Of a stretch of 64,000 nt of DNA, positions 8,887 through 17,450 are shown in pieces. The DNA comes from CAIUMH01 sp963758555 (GTDB taxonomy: Bacteria > Actinomycetota > Acidimicrobiia > Acidimicrobiales > RAAP-2), in NCBI GenBank assembly GCA_963758555.1, contig CAVWVW010000003.1, positions 62,001 to 126,000 on the forward strand, in the 5' to 3' direction. The translations under genes and the position numbers were made by a program. Under the pieces are notes generated by a model, which did not search any database, was not told the DNA's origin, and saw only the letters and a program-made list of their open reading frames with translations. Each line of letters starts with the position of its first letter. The first letter of the stretch is position 1.

Positions 8887-9009
8887 TGACCATGCACGAG
8901 CTGAACTTTCGAATTGACTCTTCCATGGTCGCTTGACCGGATGGAAGGTTCCCTGGCCGCCCCCCGATCGGCCTGGTGGTCGACATGGCCGATGCCGTGA
9001 GGTGACCAC

Positions 9010-9841
9010 TTAGATGCGCTGGCGGCTCTCGCTCTCGGCACGGAAGCGGGCAACCCAGTCACGGGAGCGGTCGTCGGCTTGGCGCTGCATTGGCTTCTTG
9101 TCCTTGGGTGCGGGGGGGTCGATCCCAAGCGCATCGAGCACTCGACCGATGGTGGCCGCTCGACTCACGGTGAACTCGTCGTAGAAGACTCGGATGGGTT
9201 CTCTTCCCGTGGCGTGGAACCAGTCCTCCCACCGGGCATCCCATCGATGGAGCTCGGTGAGCAGGTGCTCGATGGCCCGATAGTCGTATTCGGCGCCAGG
9301 CGTGTCGTCTTGATCCTCGTCGTCGGCATCTGATTCGAGTGCGCCACTCTTGGGTCTGGATGGCTTTCCACAGCGAGACGGCCTGGGCCACCTTGTCGCG
9401 CCGCCGCATGAAGATGATCTTGAGCTGCGGGAAGACGGCGTCGAGCCGTTCGTTGAACGACAGCTCACCGAGATCAGGCAAGTCCAGCATCCGCTGCTTG
9501 AAATCGTCGAGGTAGTTGCCCATCATCTTGGCGCCGAAGACACCATTGGACGTCGTGCCACGCTGCAGCACGTAGCGGAACCAGGGCTCGAACTCGCCGG
9601 GTTGCTCGGCCTGTCCTGGTTGCGTCGGGGCAAGTCGCTCTGCGATGTCCTGCACGGAGGGATCCTCGAAGTACTGGCGAGGCTGGCGGGGAAGGCCCGT
9701 CGTCCGCAGGCGCTCGAAGTACTCATCGGGCACGCCGGCCACGTCCGTGCCGCGCAGGAGCTCGCAGAGCAGGGTGCTGCCGCTCCGCTGGGTGGAGCAG
9801 ACGAGGTACGAGATGGCTTCCACGCGCTGGGGCGATCCCAT
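9010..9841 (-). pseudogene. Stf0-type sulfotransferase, one apparent frameshift near 9335-9350
   Basis: PAPS-dependent sulfotransferase of about 276 aa, related to the trehalose sulfotransferase Stf0. The 5'-phosphosulfate loop STQRSGSTLLCELL lies at residues 15-28, followed by GVFGAKMMGNYL and the 3'-phosphate region FMRRRDKVAQAVSLWKAIQTQ. After that the frame breaks, and the C-terminal part continues in a second frame with EYDYRAIEHLL, VFYDEFTVSRAATI and a terminal basic segment. It is divergent from a sulfatase gene (start codons 60 bases apart), which suggests opposing steps on one sulfated metabolite. The nearby cysDNC operon would provide PAPS. Confidence 0.8.
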
Positions 9842-9901
9842 CTGGATACTCTATCTTTCCCAGCGCAACGGTGGATATTGAGATTGCTACCATGGCGCTG
9901 G

Positions 9902-11269
9902 ATGAGACCGAACATCCTCTACCTGCACTCGCACGACACCGGGCGTTACGTGCAGCCCTATGGGTATCCGGTGCCGACGCCGAACATCCAGCACCTCGCC
10001 GACCAGGGCGTGCTCTTTCGTCAAGCGTTCTGTGCGGCTCCCGTCTGCTCTGGCTCACGAGCATCGCTGCTCACCGGTCAGTGCACGCACGCGACGGGCA
10101 TGCTCGGCCTTGCCCACCGTGGCTATCGCCTCAGCCACCCTGAGCGGCACCTCGTTCACGTGCTGCGCCACGCGGGGTACTGGACGGGATTGGTGGGCGA
10201 GCAGCACGTCTCGGAAGACCCAAACGACCTCGGCTATGACCACGTCGTCGATCTGAACACGACGAAGGTGAGTGACGTCGCCCCGGCGGCCACGAGGCTG
10301 ATCGGTTCGCGCGCCGGTGAGGCTGCGCCCTTCTTCCTCTCGATCGGCTTCTTCGAGACGCACCGGGAGTTCTTCGAGCCCTCGTCCATCCGAGACACCC
10401 AGTACTCACGCCCCCCGGAGAACGTCCCAGACAACGTCCAGACGCGCCGAGACATGGCGTCGTTCAGGGCCAGCGCCCGAGCCCTCGACCAAGGGGTCGG
10501 CACCGTGCTCAACGCCCTCGAGGAGAATGGGCTGGCCGACAACACGCTGGTGTTCTTGACCACCGATCACGGGCTGGCGTTCCCCGATGCGAAGTGCACG
10601 ATGTACGACCGGGGGATCGGCGTCATGTTGCTGATGCGTGGACCCGGCGGCTTCGAGCGTGGCCGAGTCCACGATGCGCTGGTGACCCACCTTGACCTCT
10701 ATCCGACGATCTGTGACGTGGCAGGCATCGAGCAGCCCCTGTGGCTCGAGGGAACCTCGCTGCTGCCGCTGATCAACGGCGAGGTGACCCAGCTGCACGA
10801 GGAGATCTTCGCGGAGGTCACGTACCACGCTGCCTACGAGCCCCAACGCGCCGTGCGCACCTCGCGCTTCAAGTACATGCGTCGCTACGACGAGGAGCAT
10901 CCTGGCAGGGTGCCGGTCAACCTCGATGACAGCGCCACCAAGGATGTCTTGATCGCTGCAGGGTGGGCGAGCGTGGCACCGCCCTGGGAGGCCCTCTACG
11001 ACCTCTGGCTGGATCCGGCCGAGGGGACGAACCGCATCGACGATCCCTCCCTGGCAGCGGTCGCCGATGACCTGCGAGCGCGGCTGCACGCTTGGATGGT
11101 GCGCACCCAAGATCCGCTCCTCGACGGTCCGGTCCCTCCTGGTGCAGGAACGGTGACCAACACGGTCGATCAGCTCTCGGCCAGCGACCCGACGACACCT
11201 CCGACAGCGCACAGCCTCACGAACTCACGACGGGCTCGGCACGTCGGCGACGCTCCGCAGAACACCTGA
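9902..11269 (+). CDS. Sulfatase (alkaline-phosphatase fold)
   Basis: 455-aa arylsulfatase-type hydrolase with no signal peptide. It starts at the ATG at 9902: the frame is open further upstream, but MRPNILYLHSHDTGRY is the normal family N-terminus with the first metal Asp. The formylglycine site reads APVCSGSRASLLTGQ (about residues 44-58), where the usual C-x-P-x-R has Gly for Pro. Other marks are FLTTDHGLAFPDAKCTMYD (second metal site) and LYDLWLDPAEGTNRI near the C-terminus. The last 45 residues are Thr/Ser-rich and look disordered. It is divergent from the Stf0 sulfotransferase, so it may remove the same sulfate group. Activity needs conversion of Cys to formylglycine by a partner that is not in the window. 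Confidence 0.88.
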   Translation: MRPNILYLHSHDTGRYVQPYGYPVPTPNIQHLADQGVLFRQAFCAAPVCSGSRASLLTGQCTHATGMLGLAHRGYRLSHPERHLVHVLRHAGYWTGLVGEQHVSEDPNDLGYDHVVDLNTTKVSDVAPAATRLIGSRAGEAAPFFLSIGFFETHREFFEPSSIRDTQYSRPPENVPDNVQTRRDMASFRASARALDQGVGTVLNALEENGLADNTLVFLTTDHGLAFPDAKCTMYDRGIGVMLLMRGPGGFERGRVHDALVTHLDLYPTICDVAGIEQPLWLEGTSLLPLINGEVTQLHEEIFAEVTYHAAYEPQRAVRTSRFKYMRRYDEEHPGRVPVNLDDSATKDVLIAAGWASVAPPWEALYDLWLDPAEGTNRIDDPSLAAVADDLRARLHAWMVRTQDPLLDGPVPPGAGTVTNTVDQLSASDPTTPPTAHSLTNSRRARHVGDAPQNT

Positions 11270-11298
11270 AGCGCACTGAGAGCAACGAGGAGACACCC

Positions 11299-11685
11299 AT
11301 GACAATCCCGGCATCGCATCGAGACCTGCTCGACGCTCCGATCCCTGTGACCTTGGCCACGGTGGGGCCGACTGGTCATCCGCAGCTCACCGCCGTGTGG
11401 GCGATGCTCGAAGACGAGGTGATCATCACCTCGTTGGCCGGGATTCGCCAGAAGCTGAAGAACCTTGAGGCGCAGCCGCAGGCGACGGTGTTCGTCATCG
11501 ATCCGAGCAACCCGTTCAGGACCCTTGAGGTGCGCTGCGATGTCACGATCACCCCGGATCCCGATCTGGACGTCCTCCAGCGGCTGCTCGCCGCCTACGG
11601 CACCGATCTGGCTTCGTTCCAAGCGCCGCTCGAAGGTCGCGTCGCCGTCGAGCTGCGGCCGATCCACGTGGTCGCCCTCGGCTGA
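11299..11685 (+). CDS. PPOX-class (FMN/F420-binding split barrel) protein
   Basis: 128 aa, start ATG at 11299 with GAGGAG upstream. Strand patterns ATVGPTGHPQLTAVWAML, IITSLAGIRQKLKNL and ATVFVIDPSNPFRTLEVR match the pyridoxamine-phosphate-oxidase-like split beta barrel. In actinobacteria many of these use F420 rather than FMN; which applies here cannot be told from sequence alone. It follows the sulfatase by 29 bases and could be co-transcribed. Confidence 0.85.
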   Translation: MTIPASHRDLLDAPIPVTLATVGPTGHPQLTAVWAMLEDEVIITSLAGIRQKLKNLEAQPQATVFVIDPSNPFRTLEVRCDVTITPDPDLDVLQRLLAAYGTDLASFQAPLEGRVAVELRPIHVVALG

Positions 11686-11722
11686 CCGTCGAGCGGCGTG
11701 GCCCGGCTTCCGCTGGCCTGGC

Positions 11723-12395
11723 TCAGCTCAGGCGTCGAGCGTGAAGGACCACGTCGTGGGTGTGATGGGCGCCAGCGCCGGCGCTCACGTCGCGAGGACG
11801 GCTCTCCTCGAAGGAGACGTGCCACGCGTGATCGAGGAGCTCGGCGACGTCACGCGGGCTGACGTAGTCCGTCGGCTCGAGACCGTGCGATCTCGCATCT
11901 TCGAGATCCATCACGTGGTGCACGACGAGCAGGTGGCCGCCAGGAGCCACAGCGTCGACCAGCTCTGTGCTCGGCGTCCTTGTTCGGGGTGCGCAGCAAC
12001 GAGGGATACTGCACCGAGACGAGGTCGTAACCGCTTGCTCGGAGGGGAGCCTCGAGCAGGCCGGCATGGAGCCACTCGACCTCAACCCCTCGTGCTTGGG
12101 CAGCAGCAGCTCCTCTGCGCAGCGCCACTTCGGAGACGTCAAGCGCGGTGACCTGCCAACCCCGCTCGGCCAGCCAGATCGCGTCGGCGCCCTCACCGCA
12201 GCCGACGTCCAAGACGGTCCCCGCTCTGAGAGCTCGGGTCTCGACGAGGAGCGCGCCGTTCGGCTGACCGCTCCAGATCTGCTCGCCGCTGGCGTAGCGC
12301 TCGTCCCACTCCGCATCGGTGAGAGGCACGCTCTGGTGGGGCCTTGCGTGCTCGAGTGGCGTCTCGCCAGGGCCCTCGTGGCGGTGGTCGCCCAT
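11723..12395 (-). pseudogene. SAM-dependent class I methyltransferase, apparent frameshift near 11966
   Basis: About 223 aa. It begins with MGDHRHEGPGETPLEH at the ATG at 12395. Substrate-side marks AEWDERYASGEQIWSGQPN are followed by the SAM motif VLDVGCGEGADAIWLAERG (near residue 55) and VTALDVSEVAL. The frame ends soon after SLLRTPNKDAEH; the next frame supplies ELVDAVAPGGHLLVVHHV and the C-terminus. The signature resembles tellurite-resistance/TehB-like and thiopurine-type methyltransferases. Both act on metalloid or thiol substrates, but I cannot choose. It is divergent from the ferredoxin gene, with about 50 bases between starts. Confidence 0.75.
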
Positions 12396-12445
12396 GTCCG
12401 CACCATAGGCTTTCTGGTCGCGACCTCGAGCACGCAAGGAGCAAG

Positions 12446-12796
12446 ATGGCGAAGCGCCTGTCGAGCGATCCGTTGGAGAAGAAGCGTCAAGCAGCGGCTC
12501 ATCCCGAGCGGCCCGGTGAGCGCTGCAACGCCGAGGAGGGCACCTGGAGGCCGGTCGTCGACCACAGCCGGTGCGAGGCGGACACGAGCTGCGTCGTGGT
12601 CTGTCCCCACGACGTCTTCGAGGTGAGGACGATCGAGGCGACTGACTGGAGCGCGCTCAGCCTCTTCGGCAAGTTCCGCGTCACCGCCCACGGCAAGAAC
12701 AGCGCTTACACGCCCAACGTCGACCAGTGCCGAGCATGCGGGCTCTGCGTGGTGGCATGCCCCGAGTCAGCGATCACGCTTGACCCACCCACCTAG
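12446..12796 (+). CDS. Ferredoxin with 4Fe-4S motifs
   Basis: 116-aa electron carrier. Start ATG at 12446 follows AAGGAG. The second cluster site is complete: CRACGLCVVACPESAI (C-x2-C-x2-C-x3-C-P, near residues 94-109). The first site reads CEADTSCVVVCPHDVF, with one Cys fewer than the canonical pattern, so a 3Fe-4S cluster or an unusual ligand is possible. About 45 polar residues precede the first site. The redox partner is not evident from its neighbours. Confidence 0.85.
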   Translation: MAKRLSSDPLEKKRQAAAHPERPGERCNAEEGTWRPVVDHSRCEADTSCVVVCPHDVFEVRTIEATDWSALSLFGKFRVTAHGKNSAYTPNVDQCRACGLCVVACPESAITLDPPT

Positions 12797-12915
12797 GCGC
12801 TCGCCGTCCAGGCCACCGCTGGCGTGATTAGCCCGCCGCCGTTGGGGTACCCATCCACTCAGCATCATGAGTCGCCACCAGCTCGCTGATGAGGCTCGAG
12901 AGTAGAGGAGACACC

Positions 12916-13492
12916 ATGCCAGAAGCACTCGCGGGGAAGCAGATCGCCTTCCTCACCGCGAACGAAGGCGTCGAGCAGGTCGAGCTGACTCGTCCCTGGG
13001 AGGCGGTGAGGGACGCAGGTGGCAGACCCGTCCTTGCTGCGCCCAAGAGCGGCGAGGTCCAGGCGTACAACCACCTCGAGAAGGGAGATTCCTTCGCAGT
13101 CGATCTGAGGACCGAGGAGCTCGACATCGATGACTACGCAGGCGTCGTGCTGCCCGGCGGCGTGGCGAACCCCGATCAGCTGCGGCTCGACAGACGCGGC
13201 GGTCCAGTTCCTTCGGTGGTTCGTGGGGGCAGGCAGGCCGGTGGCGGTCATCTGCCACGGCCCCTGGAGCCTCGTCGAGGCTGACGTGGTGCGCGGCAGG
13301 ACCCTGACGTCGTGGCCAAGCCTCCAGACGGACATTCGCAACGCTGGCGGCACGTGGGTCGATGAAGCGGTGGTCGAGTGCGCCAGCGGACCCAACACGC
13401 TGATCAGCAGCCGAAAGCCCGATGACCTCGAGGCGTTCTGCGCTGCCGCGGTGCGTGTCTTCAGCAGTGTCGAAGCAGCACGCGTCGGCTAG
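12916..13492 (+). pseudogene. DJ-1/PfpI-family protein, apparent frameshift near 13192
   Basis: About 191 aa if restored, in the YhbO/PfpI group of class I glutamine-amidotransferase-like proteins (protein or metabolite deglycation, stress protection). Marks in the first frame are IAFLTANEGVEQVELTRPWE and YAGVVLPGGVANPDQLR. After position 13192 the second frame gives FLRWFVGAGRPVAVICHGPW, with the nucleophile elbow Cys in AVICHG, then LTSWPSLQTDIRNAGG and ISSRKPDDL. Start ATG at 12916 has GAGGAG upstream. Both halves carry conserved family sequence, so the break is likely recent or an artefact. Confidence 0.8.
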
Positions 13493-13527
13493 GTCGTCAG
13501 TCTCCTGCAACGGCGGCAAGAAGGGAG

Positions 13528-15450
13528 CTACATCCCTTGCTCTTCATGGATCACGCCTGCGTCGCGCAGCCGGCCGATGACCCGCCTCACTGACTCCTCA
13601 AGGGGCACCGCGCCGCTGGCGTCGAGGCGAAGGTCGGGGTGCTCGGGCTGCTCGTAGATCGAGTCGATCCCAGTGAAGTTGCCCAGCTCACCCCGACGAG
13701 CCTTGGCGTAGAGGCCCTTGTAGTCACGTGCCTCGACGACCTCAAGGGGAGCGTCGACGTGAATCTCGAAGAACTCGCCGTCATCGAAGAGCTCCCTGGC
13801 GTTTCGACGCTCAGCTCGGAACGGCGAGATGAATGCGGTCAGCACGATGAGACCGGCATCGACCATGAGACGCGACACCTCGGCGACGCGCCTGATGTTC
13901 TCGACTCGATCGGCGTCGGTGAACCCGAGGTCTCCGTTGAGGCCATGACGAACGTTGTCCCCGTCGAGCAGGTAGGTCCGATAACCCCAGCCGTGCAACC
14001 GCTTCTCGACCAAATTGGCGATCGTCGACTTGCCAGCCCCCGACAGGCCGGTGAACCACAGGACGGCGGGCCGTTGGTGGTTGAGCTGGGCACGAGCCTC
14101 CTTGTTCACCTCGACCGCCTGCCAGTGGACGTTGTCGGCACGGCGGAGAGCGAAGTGGAGGAGCCCGGCGGCCACGGTGGCGTTGGAGATCCGGTCGATG
14201 AGGATGAACCCACCCATGTCGCGGTTCTGGTCATAAGGATCGAACGCCACGAGCCGATCGGTCCTCAGGTTCAGCACGCCGATCTCGTTCATCTCAAGCG
14301 TCCGAGCGGCCGTGTGCTCAAGGGTGTTGACGTTCACCTTGTACTTGGGCTGTGAGACCTTGGCGGCGACGGTCCCTGCGCTCATCTTGAGGAGGTACGA
14401 GCGTCCGGGCAGCATGGGCTCGTCGCCCATCCAGATGAGGTGGCACTCGAACTGATCGGTCACACCGGGCGCCTCGGTGGCGGACGAGATGATGTCACCC
14501 CGGCTCACGTCGACCTCGTCGGTCAAGGTCAAGGTCACCGACTGACCAGCCACGGCCTCGCTCAGATCGCCGTCGGCGGTCACGATCCGCTCGACGCGGC
14601 TCTCGAGGCCGGAGGGCGTGATGCGGACGCGATCACCTGGGCGGACGGTGCCTCCGGCCAAGAACCCGGAGAAGCCACGGAAGTCGAGGTCAGGACGGTT
14701 CACCCATTGGACGGGCATCCGAAGCGGCGCCTCGGCCAGCTGATCGGCGATCTCGACGGTCTCCAAGTGCTCGATCAAGGTGGGTCCCGAGTACCACGGC
14801 GTCTCTTCGCTGTGCTCGGTGATGTTGTCGCCGCGCAGAGCGGAGATCGGGATGCACGTGATGTGCTCGAGGCCGATCTCGTGGGCGAAGGCCCGGTAGT
14901 CCTCTTCGATCTCGTCGAAGACGTGCTCGGAGTAGCCCACGAGGTCGAGCTTGTTGATGGCCACGACCACCTCGGTGATCCCAAGGAGCGAGACCAAGAA
15001 GCTGTGGCGTCTCGTCTGGGTCAGCACCCCGCGTCGGGCGTCGATGAGGATGACCGCAAGATCGGCGGTAGAAGCGCCGGTGACCATGTTCCTCGTGTAC
15101 TGCTCGTGGCCCGGGGTGTCGGCCACGATGAACTTGCGCTTCTCGGTTGAGAAGAACCGGTAGGCCACGTCGATGGTGATGCCCTGCTCGCGCTCGGCGG
15201 CCAGGCCATCGACCAAGAGAGCGAAGTCGAGCTCGCCGCCCTGGGTGCCCACGATCTTGGACTCGGCTTCCAGTGCGTCTAAGTGGTCTTCGAAGACCAG
15301 CTTCGAGTCGTAGAGGAGCCGACCGATGAGGGTGGACTTGCCGTCGTCGACGCTCCCACAGGTGATGAAGCGCAGCAGCGACTTGTTCTCGTGCATGGCC
15401 AAGTACGCATCGATGTCAGTCGTCAAGAGATCGTTCTGCGCGTGGGCCAT
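13528..15450 (-). CDS. cysNC: Bifunctional sulfate adenylyltransferase subunit 1 / APS kinase
   Basis: 640-aa fusion. CysN part: a GTPase with GSVDDGKSTLIGRLL (residues 32-46), DTPGHEQYTRNM and NKLDLVGYS, followed by EF-Tu-like domains. It drives APS formation together with CysD. CysC part (from about residue 450): P-loop GLSGAGKSTIANLVEKRL and DGDNVRHGLNGDLGF, which phosphorylates APS to PAPS. The start ATG at 15450 overlaps the cysD stop (TGATG). The frame stays open to 15777, but that extension is antisense-like and unneeded. No cysH, cysI or sulfate transporter lies near, and the operon begins with a sulfotransferase, so PAPS is probably made here for sulfation rather than assimilation. 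Confidence 0.95.
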   Translation of the reverse strand: MAHAQNDLLTTDIDAYLAMHENKSLLRFITCGSVDDGKSTLIGRLLYDSKLVFEDHLDALEAESKIVGTQGGELDFALLVDGLAAEREQGITIDVAYRFFSTEKRKFIVADTPGHEQYTRNMVTGASTADLAVILIDARRGVLTQTRRHSFLVSLLGITEVVVAINKLDLVGYSEHVFDEIEEDYRAFAHEIGLEHITCIPISALRGDNITEHSEETPWYSGPTLIEHLETVEIADQLAEAPLRMPVQWVNRPDLDFRGFSGFLAGGTVRPGDRVRITPSGLESRVERIVTADGDLSEAVAGQSVTLTLTDEVDVSRGDIISSATEAPGVTDQFECHLIWMGDEPMLPGRSYLLKMSAGTVAAKVSQPKYKVNVNTLEHTAARTLEMNEIGVLNLRTDRLVAFDPYDQNRDMGGFILIDRISNATVAAGLLHFALRRADNVHWQAVEVNKEARAQLNHQRPAVLWFTGLSGAGKSTIANLVEKRLHGWGYRTYLLDGDNVRHGLNGDLGFTDADRVENIRRVAEVSRLMVDAGLIVLTAFISPFRAERRNARELFDDGEFFEIHVDAPLEVVEARDYKGLYAKARRGELGNFTGIDSIYEQPEHPDLRLDASGAVPLEESVRRVIGRLRDAGVIHEEQGM

Positions 15451-16352
15451 CAGAAGTACCCCTCTTGCTTCTTCTTCTCCATCGAGCCGCTCGAGTCGTG
15501 GTCGATGACGCGGCCCTGGCGCTCTGAGCTGGTGGTGAGCAGCATCTCTTGGATGATCTCGCCCAAGGTGGTGGCTTCCGACTCCACCGCTCCGGTGAGC
15601 GGGTAGCAGCCGAGCGTGCGGAAGCGCACGCTCCTCAACTCGGGGACCTCGCCGGGTTCTAAGGGCATGCGGTCGTCGTCGACCATGATGAGCGTGCCGT
15701 CTCGCTCGACCACCGGGCGAAGAGCGGCGTAGTAGAGCGGGACGATGGGGATGGCTTCTAAGTTGATGTACTGCCACACGTCGAGCTCGGTCCAGTTCGA
15801 CAGCGGGAAGACCCGAACGCTCTCGCCTGGGCGGACTCGTGCGTTGTAGAGGTGCCAGAGCTCTGGGCGCTGGGATTTGGGGTCCCAGCGGTGCTGCTCA
15901 GAGCGGATGGAGAAGACGCGCTCTTTGGCTCGTGCCTTCTCCTCATCTCGGCGGGCGCCGCCGAAGGCGAGATCGAAGCTGTGCTTGTCGAGCGCTTGCT
16001 TGAGCCCTTCGGTCTTCCAGATGTCGGTGTGGAGCGCTGAGCCGTGGTCGAAGGGGTTGATGCCTCGCTCGATGGCTTCGGGGTTCTGGTGGACGAGCAG
16101 CTCGACGTCGAGGTCTTTGACGAGCTGGTCTCGGAACTTGTACATCTCTTGGAACTTCCACGTCGTGTCCACGTGGAGCAGCGGGAACGGAGGCTTGGAG
16201 GGATAGAAGGCCTTCATCGCCAGGTGCAGCATCACCGCGCTGTCTTTGCCGACCGAATAGAGCAGCACGGGGTTCTCGCACTCGGAGACGGCTTCTCGGA
16301 AGATCTGGATGCTCTCGGCTTCGAGGCGTTGGAGGTGCGTCAGGCGCGCCAT
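15450..16352 (-). CDS. cysD: Sulfate adenylyltransferase subunit 2
   Basis: 300-aa PP-loop ATP pyrophosphatase that makes APS from ATP and sulfate with CysN. Marks are YSVGKDSAVMLHLAMKAFYP (PP-loop, residues 32-51), HVDTTWKFQEMYKFRD, GARRDEEKARAKERVFS, and the C-terminal LGCYPLTGAVESEA and GRVIDHDSSGSMEKKKQEGYF-type tail. Length and all core motifs are normal. The ATG has an AGGATTA site upstream. It follows the AttH-like gene by 43 bases and overlaps cysNC by one base, so the genes appear co-transcribed. Confidence 0.95.
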   Translation of the reverse strand: MARLTHLQRLEAESIQIFREAVSECENPVLLYSVGKDSAVMLHLAMKAFYPSKPPFPLLHVDTTWKFQEMYKFRDQLVKDLDVELLVHQNPEAIERGINPFDHGSALHTDIWKTEGLKQALDKHSFDLAFGGARRDEEKARAKERVFSIRSEQHRWDPKSQRPELWHLYNARVRPGESVRVFPLSNWTELDVWQYINLEAIPIVPLYYAALRPVVERDGTLIMVDDDRMPLEPGEVPELRSVRFRTLGCYPLTGAVESEATTLGEIIQEMLLTTSSERQGRVIDHDSSGSMEKKKQEGYF

Positions 16353-16395
16353 TTAATCCTGTTCCCGGCGTCTCGCCGTCTGGTCTTGAGCTCGA

Positions 16396-17442
16396 TCACG
16401 TCTCGGGCCACTCGATGAGATCCTTGGTCGAAGAGCGCTCGAGCATCCCGAAGGTCTCCTCACCGTCCCAACGGTAGCGAACGCCACCCTGGAAGAGAAC
16501 CGGGAAGTCAGGCATCATCGGATGGGACGTGGCGTGCACGGAGATGATCGTCTCTCCCTCGATCGTGACCTCGCCCTGCTCGGTCTCGAGGGTGACGCTG
16601 ACGTCGTCGCCTGAGGCCAGGAGCTTTCGGAGCCACGGCGCCTTGACCACTCGAGCCGGGATCAGCTCGCCGTCGCCGTCGAAGAGGTAGCCCTCGTTGA
16701 AGGTCGGCTTGCCGTCGGCGCGTGGGGGATAGGTGATGTAGCCAAACGCCTTGCCTGAGGGGAAGAGCGCAGACTGCCACGAGTGGCCCCAGAAGTCGGT
16801 CAAGACGCGCACGCCCTGGCGGCGGATCCGCAGCCCTGAGCCGTCGAAGGTGTGCTCCTCGCCCTCCACCGAGACGCGGCCCGAGCAGCGGAAGAGCTGC
16901 TCGTAGCGAGGACCACCCATGTAGTCGCCTTCGACCTCGCTCTCCAAGAGCGCCTTGGCCTCAGGGAGCAGATCGCCTTGGACCCACGGTGGTGTCGCCA
17001 AGGTGGCCTCGACCTCGAAGCTCACCGGGACTGTCGTCGCGTCGATCGCATACTTGGAGCCCTGGATCAGCGCGTCGGCGGTCGTCGCCTGCATCTCGCC
17101 GTCGAAGGTGGCCACCCAGCGGGCGAAAGGCTCGAGGCAGCGGAACTCCAAGGGACCTGCCCCGAGCACGTAGGGCCGACCTTGCTCGTCGAGTGCGGGG
17201 TGCGTCGCACCCGAATCGTGGTTGAAGTAGACGCGCCCGTCGCTGAAGCCCATCTGGGATTGAAACAGGTGGGTCTCCCACGGTCGCCCCTCCGCTTCGA
17301 TGCCGATGCGCGGGATGCCGAAGTGACCGACGTCATCGGAGATCCAGAACGAGACGGAGTCCCGCATCTCGGGGTTCTCCGGCGCTGACGAGAAGACCTC
17401 TTCGCGATCGAGGGCGATGCCTCCGGTGAGATCGATGCTCAT
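16396..17442 (-). CDS. AttH/carotenoid-hydratase-like beta-barrel protein of unknown role
   Basis: 348 aa, soluble, with no signal peptide. The two-half pattern of Trp- and Gly-rich strands (HLFQSQMGFSDGRVYFNH, GSGLRIRRQGVRV, FWGHSWQSALFPSGKAFGY) fits the lipocalin-like AttH/CrtC superfamily. That group includes hydratases and proteins that bind lipids or terpenoids. Genes of this type often sit beside sulfotransferases in actinobacteria, as here: it lies 8 bases downstream of one and 43 upstream of cysD. I infer a role with the lipophilic substrate that is sulfated. The fold assignment is from sequence pattern only. Confidence 0.65.
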   Translation of the reverse strand: MSIDLTGGIALDREEVFSSAPENPEMRDSVSFWISDDVGHFGIPRIGIEAEGRPWETHLFQSQMGFSDGRVYFNHDSGATHPALDEQGRPYVLGAGPLEFRCLEPFARWVATFDGEMQATTADALIQGSKYAIDATTVPVSFEVEATLATPPWVQGDLLPEAKALLESEVEGDYMGGPRYEQLFRCSGRVSVEGEEHTFDGSGLRIRRQGVRVLTDFWGHSWQSALFPSGKAFGYITYPPRADGKPTFNEGYLFDGDGELIPARVVKAPWLRKLLASGDDVSVTLETEQGEVTIEGETIISVHATSHPMMPDFPVLFQGGVRYRWDGEETFGMLERSSTKDLIEWPET

Positions 17443-17450
17443 GGCTGTAC

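Noticed and set aside
9350..9901. Upstream extension of the sulfatase reading frame
   Set aside because: It runs antisense to the Stf0 sulfotransferase, which carries clear motifs. The sulfatase N-terminus starts naturally at 9902.
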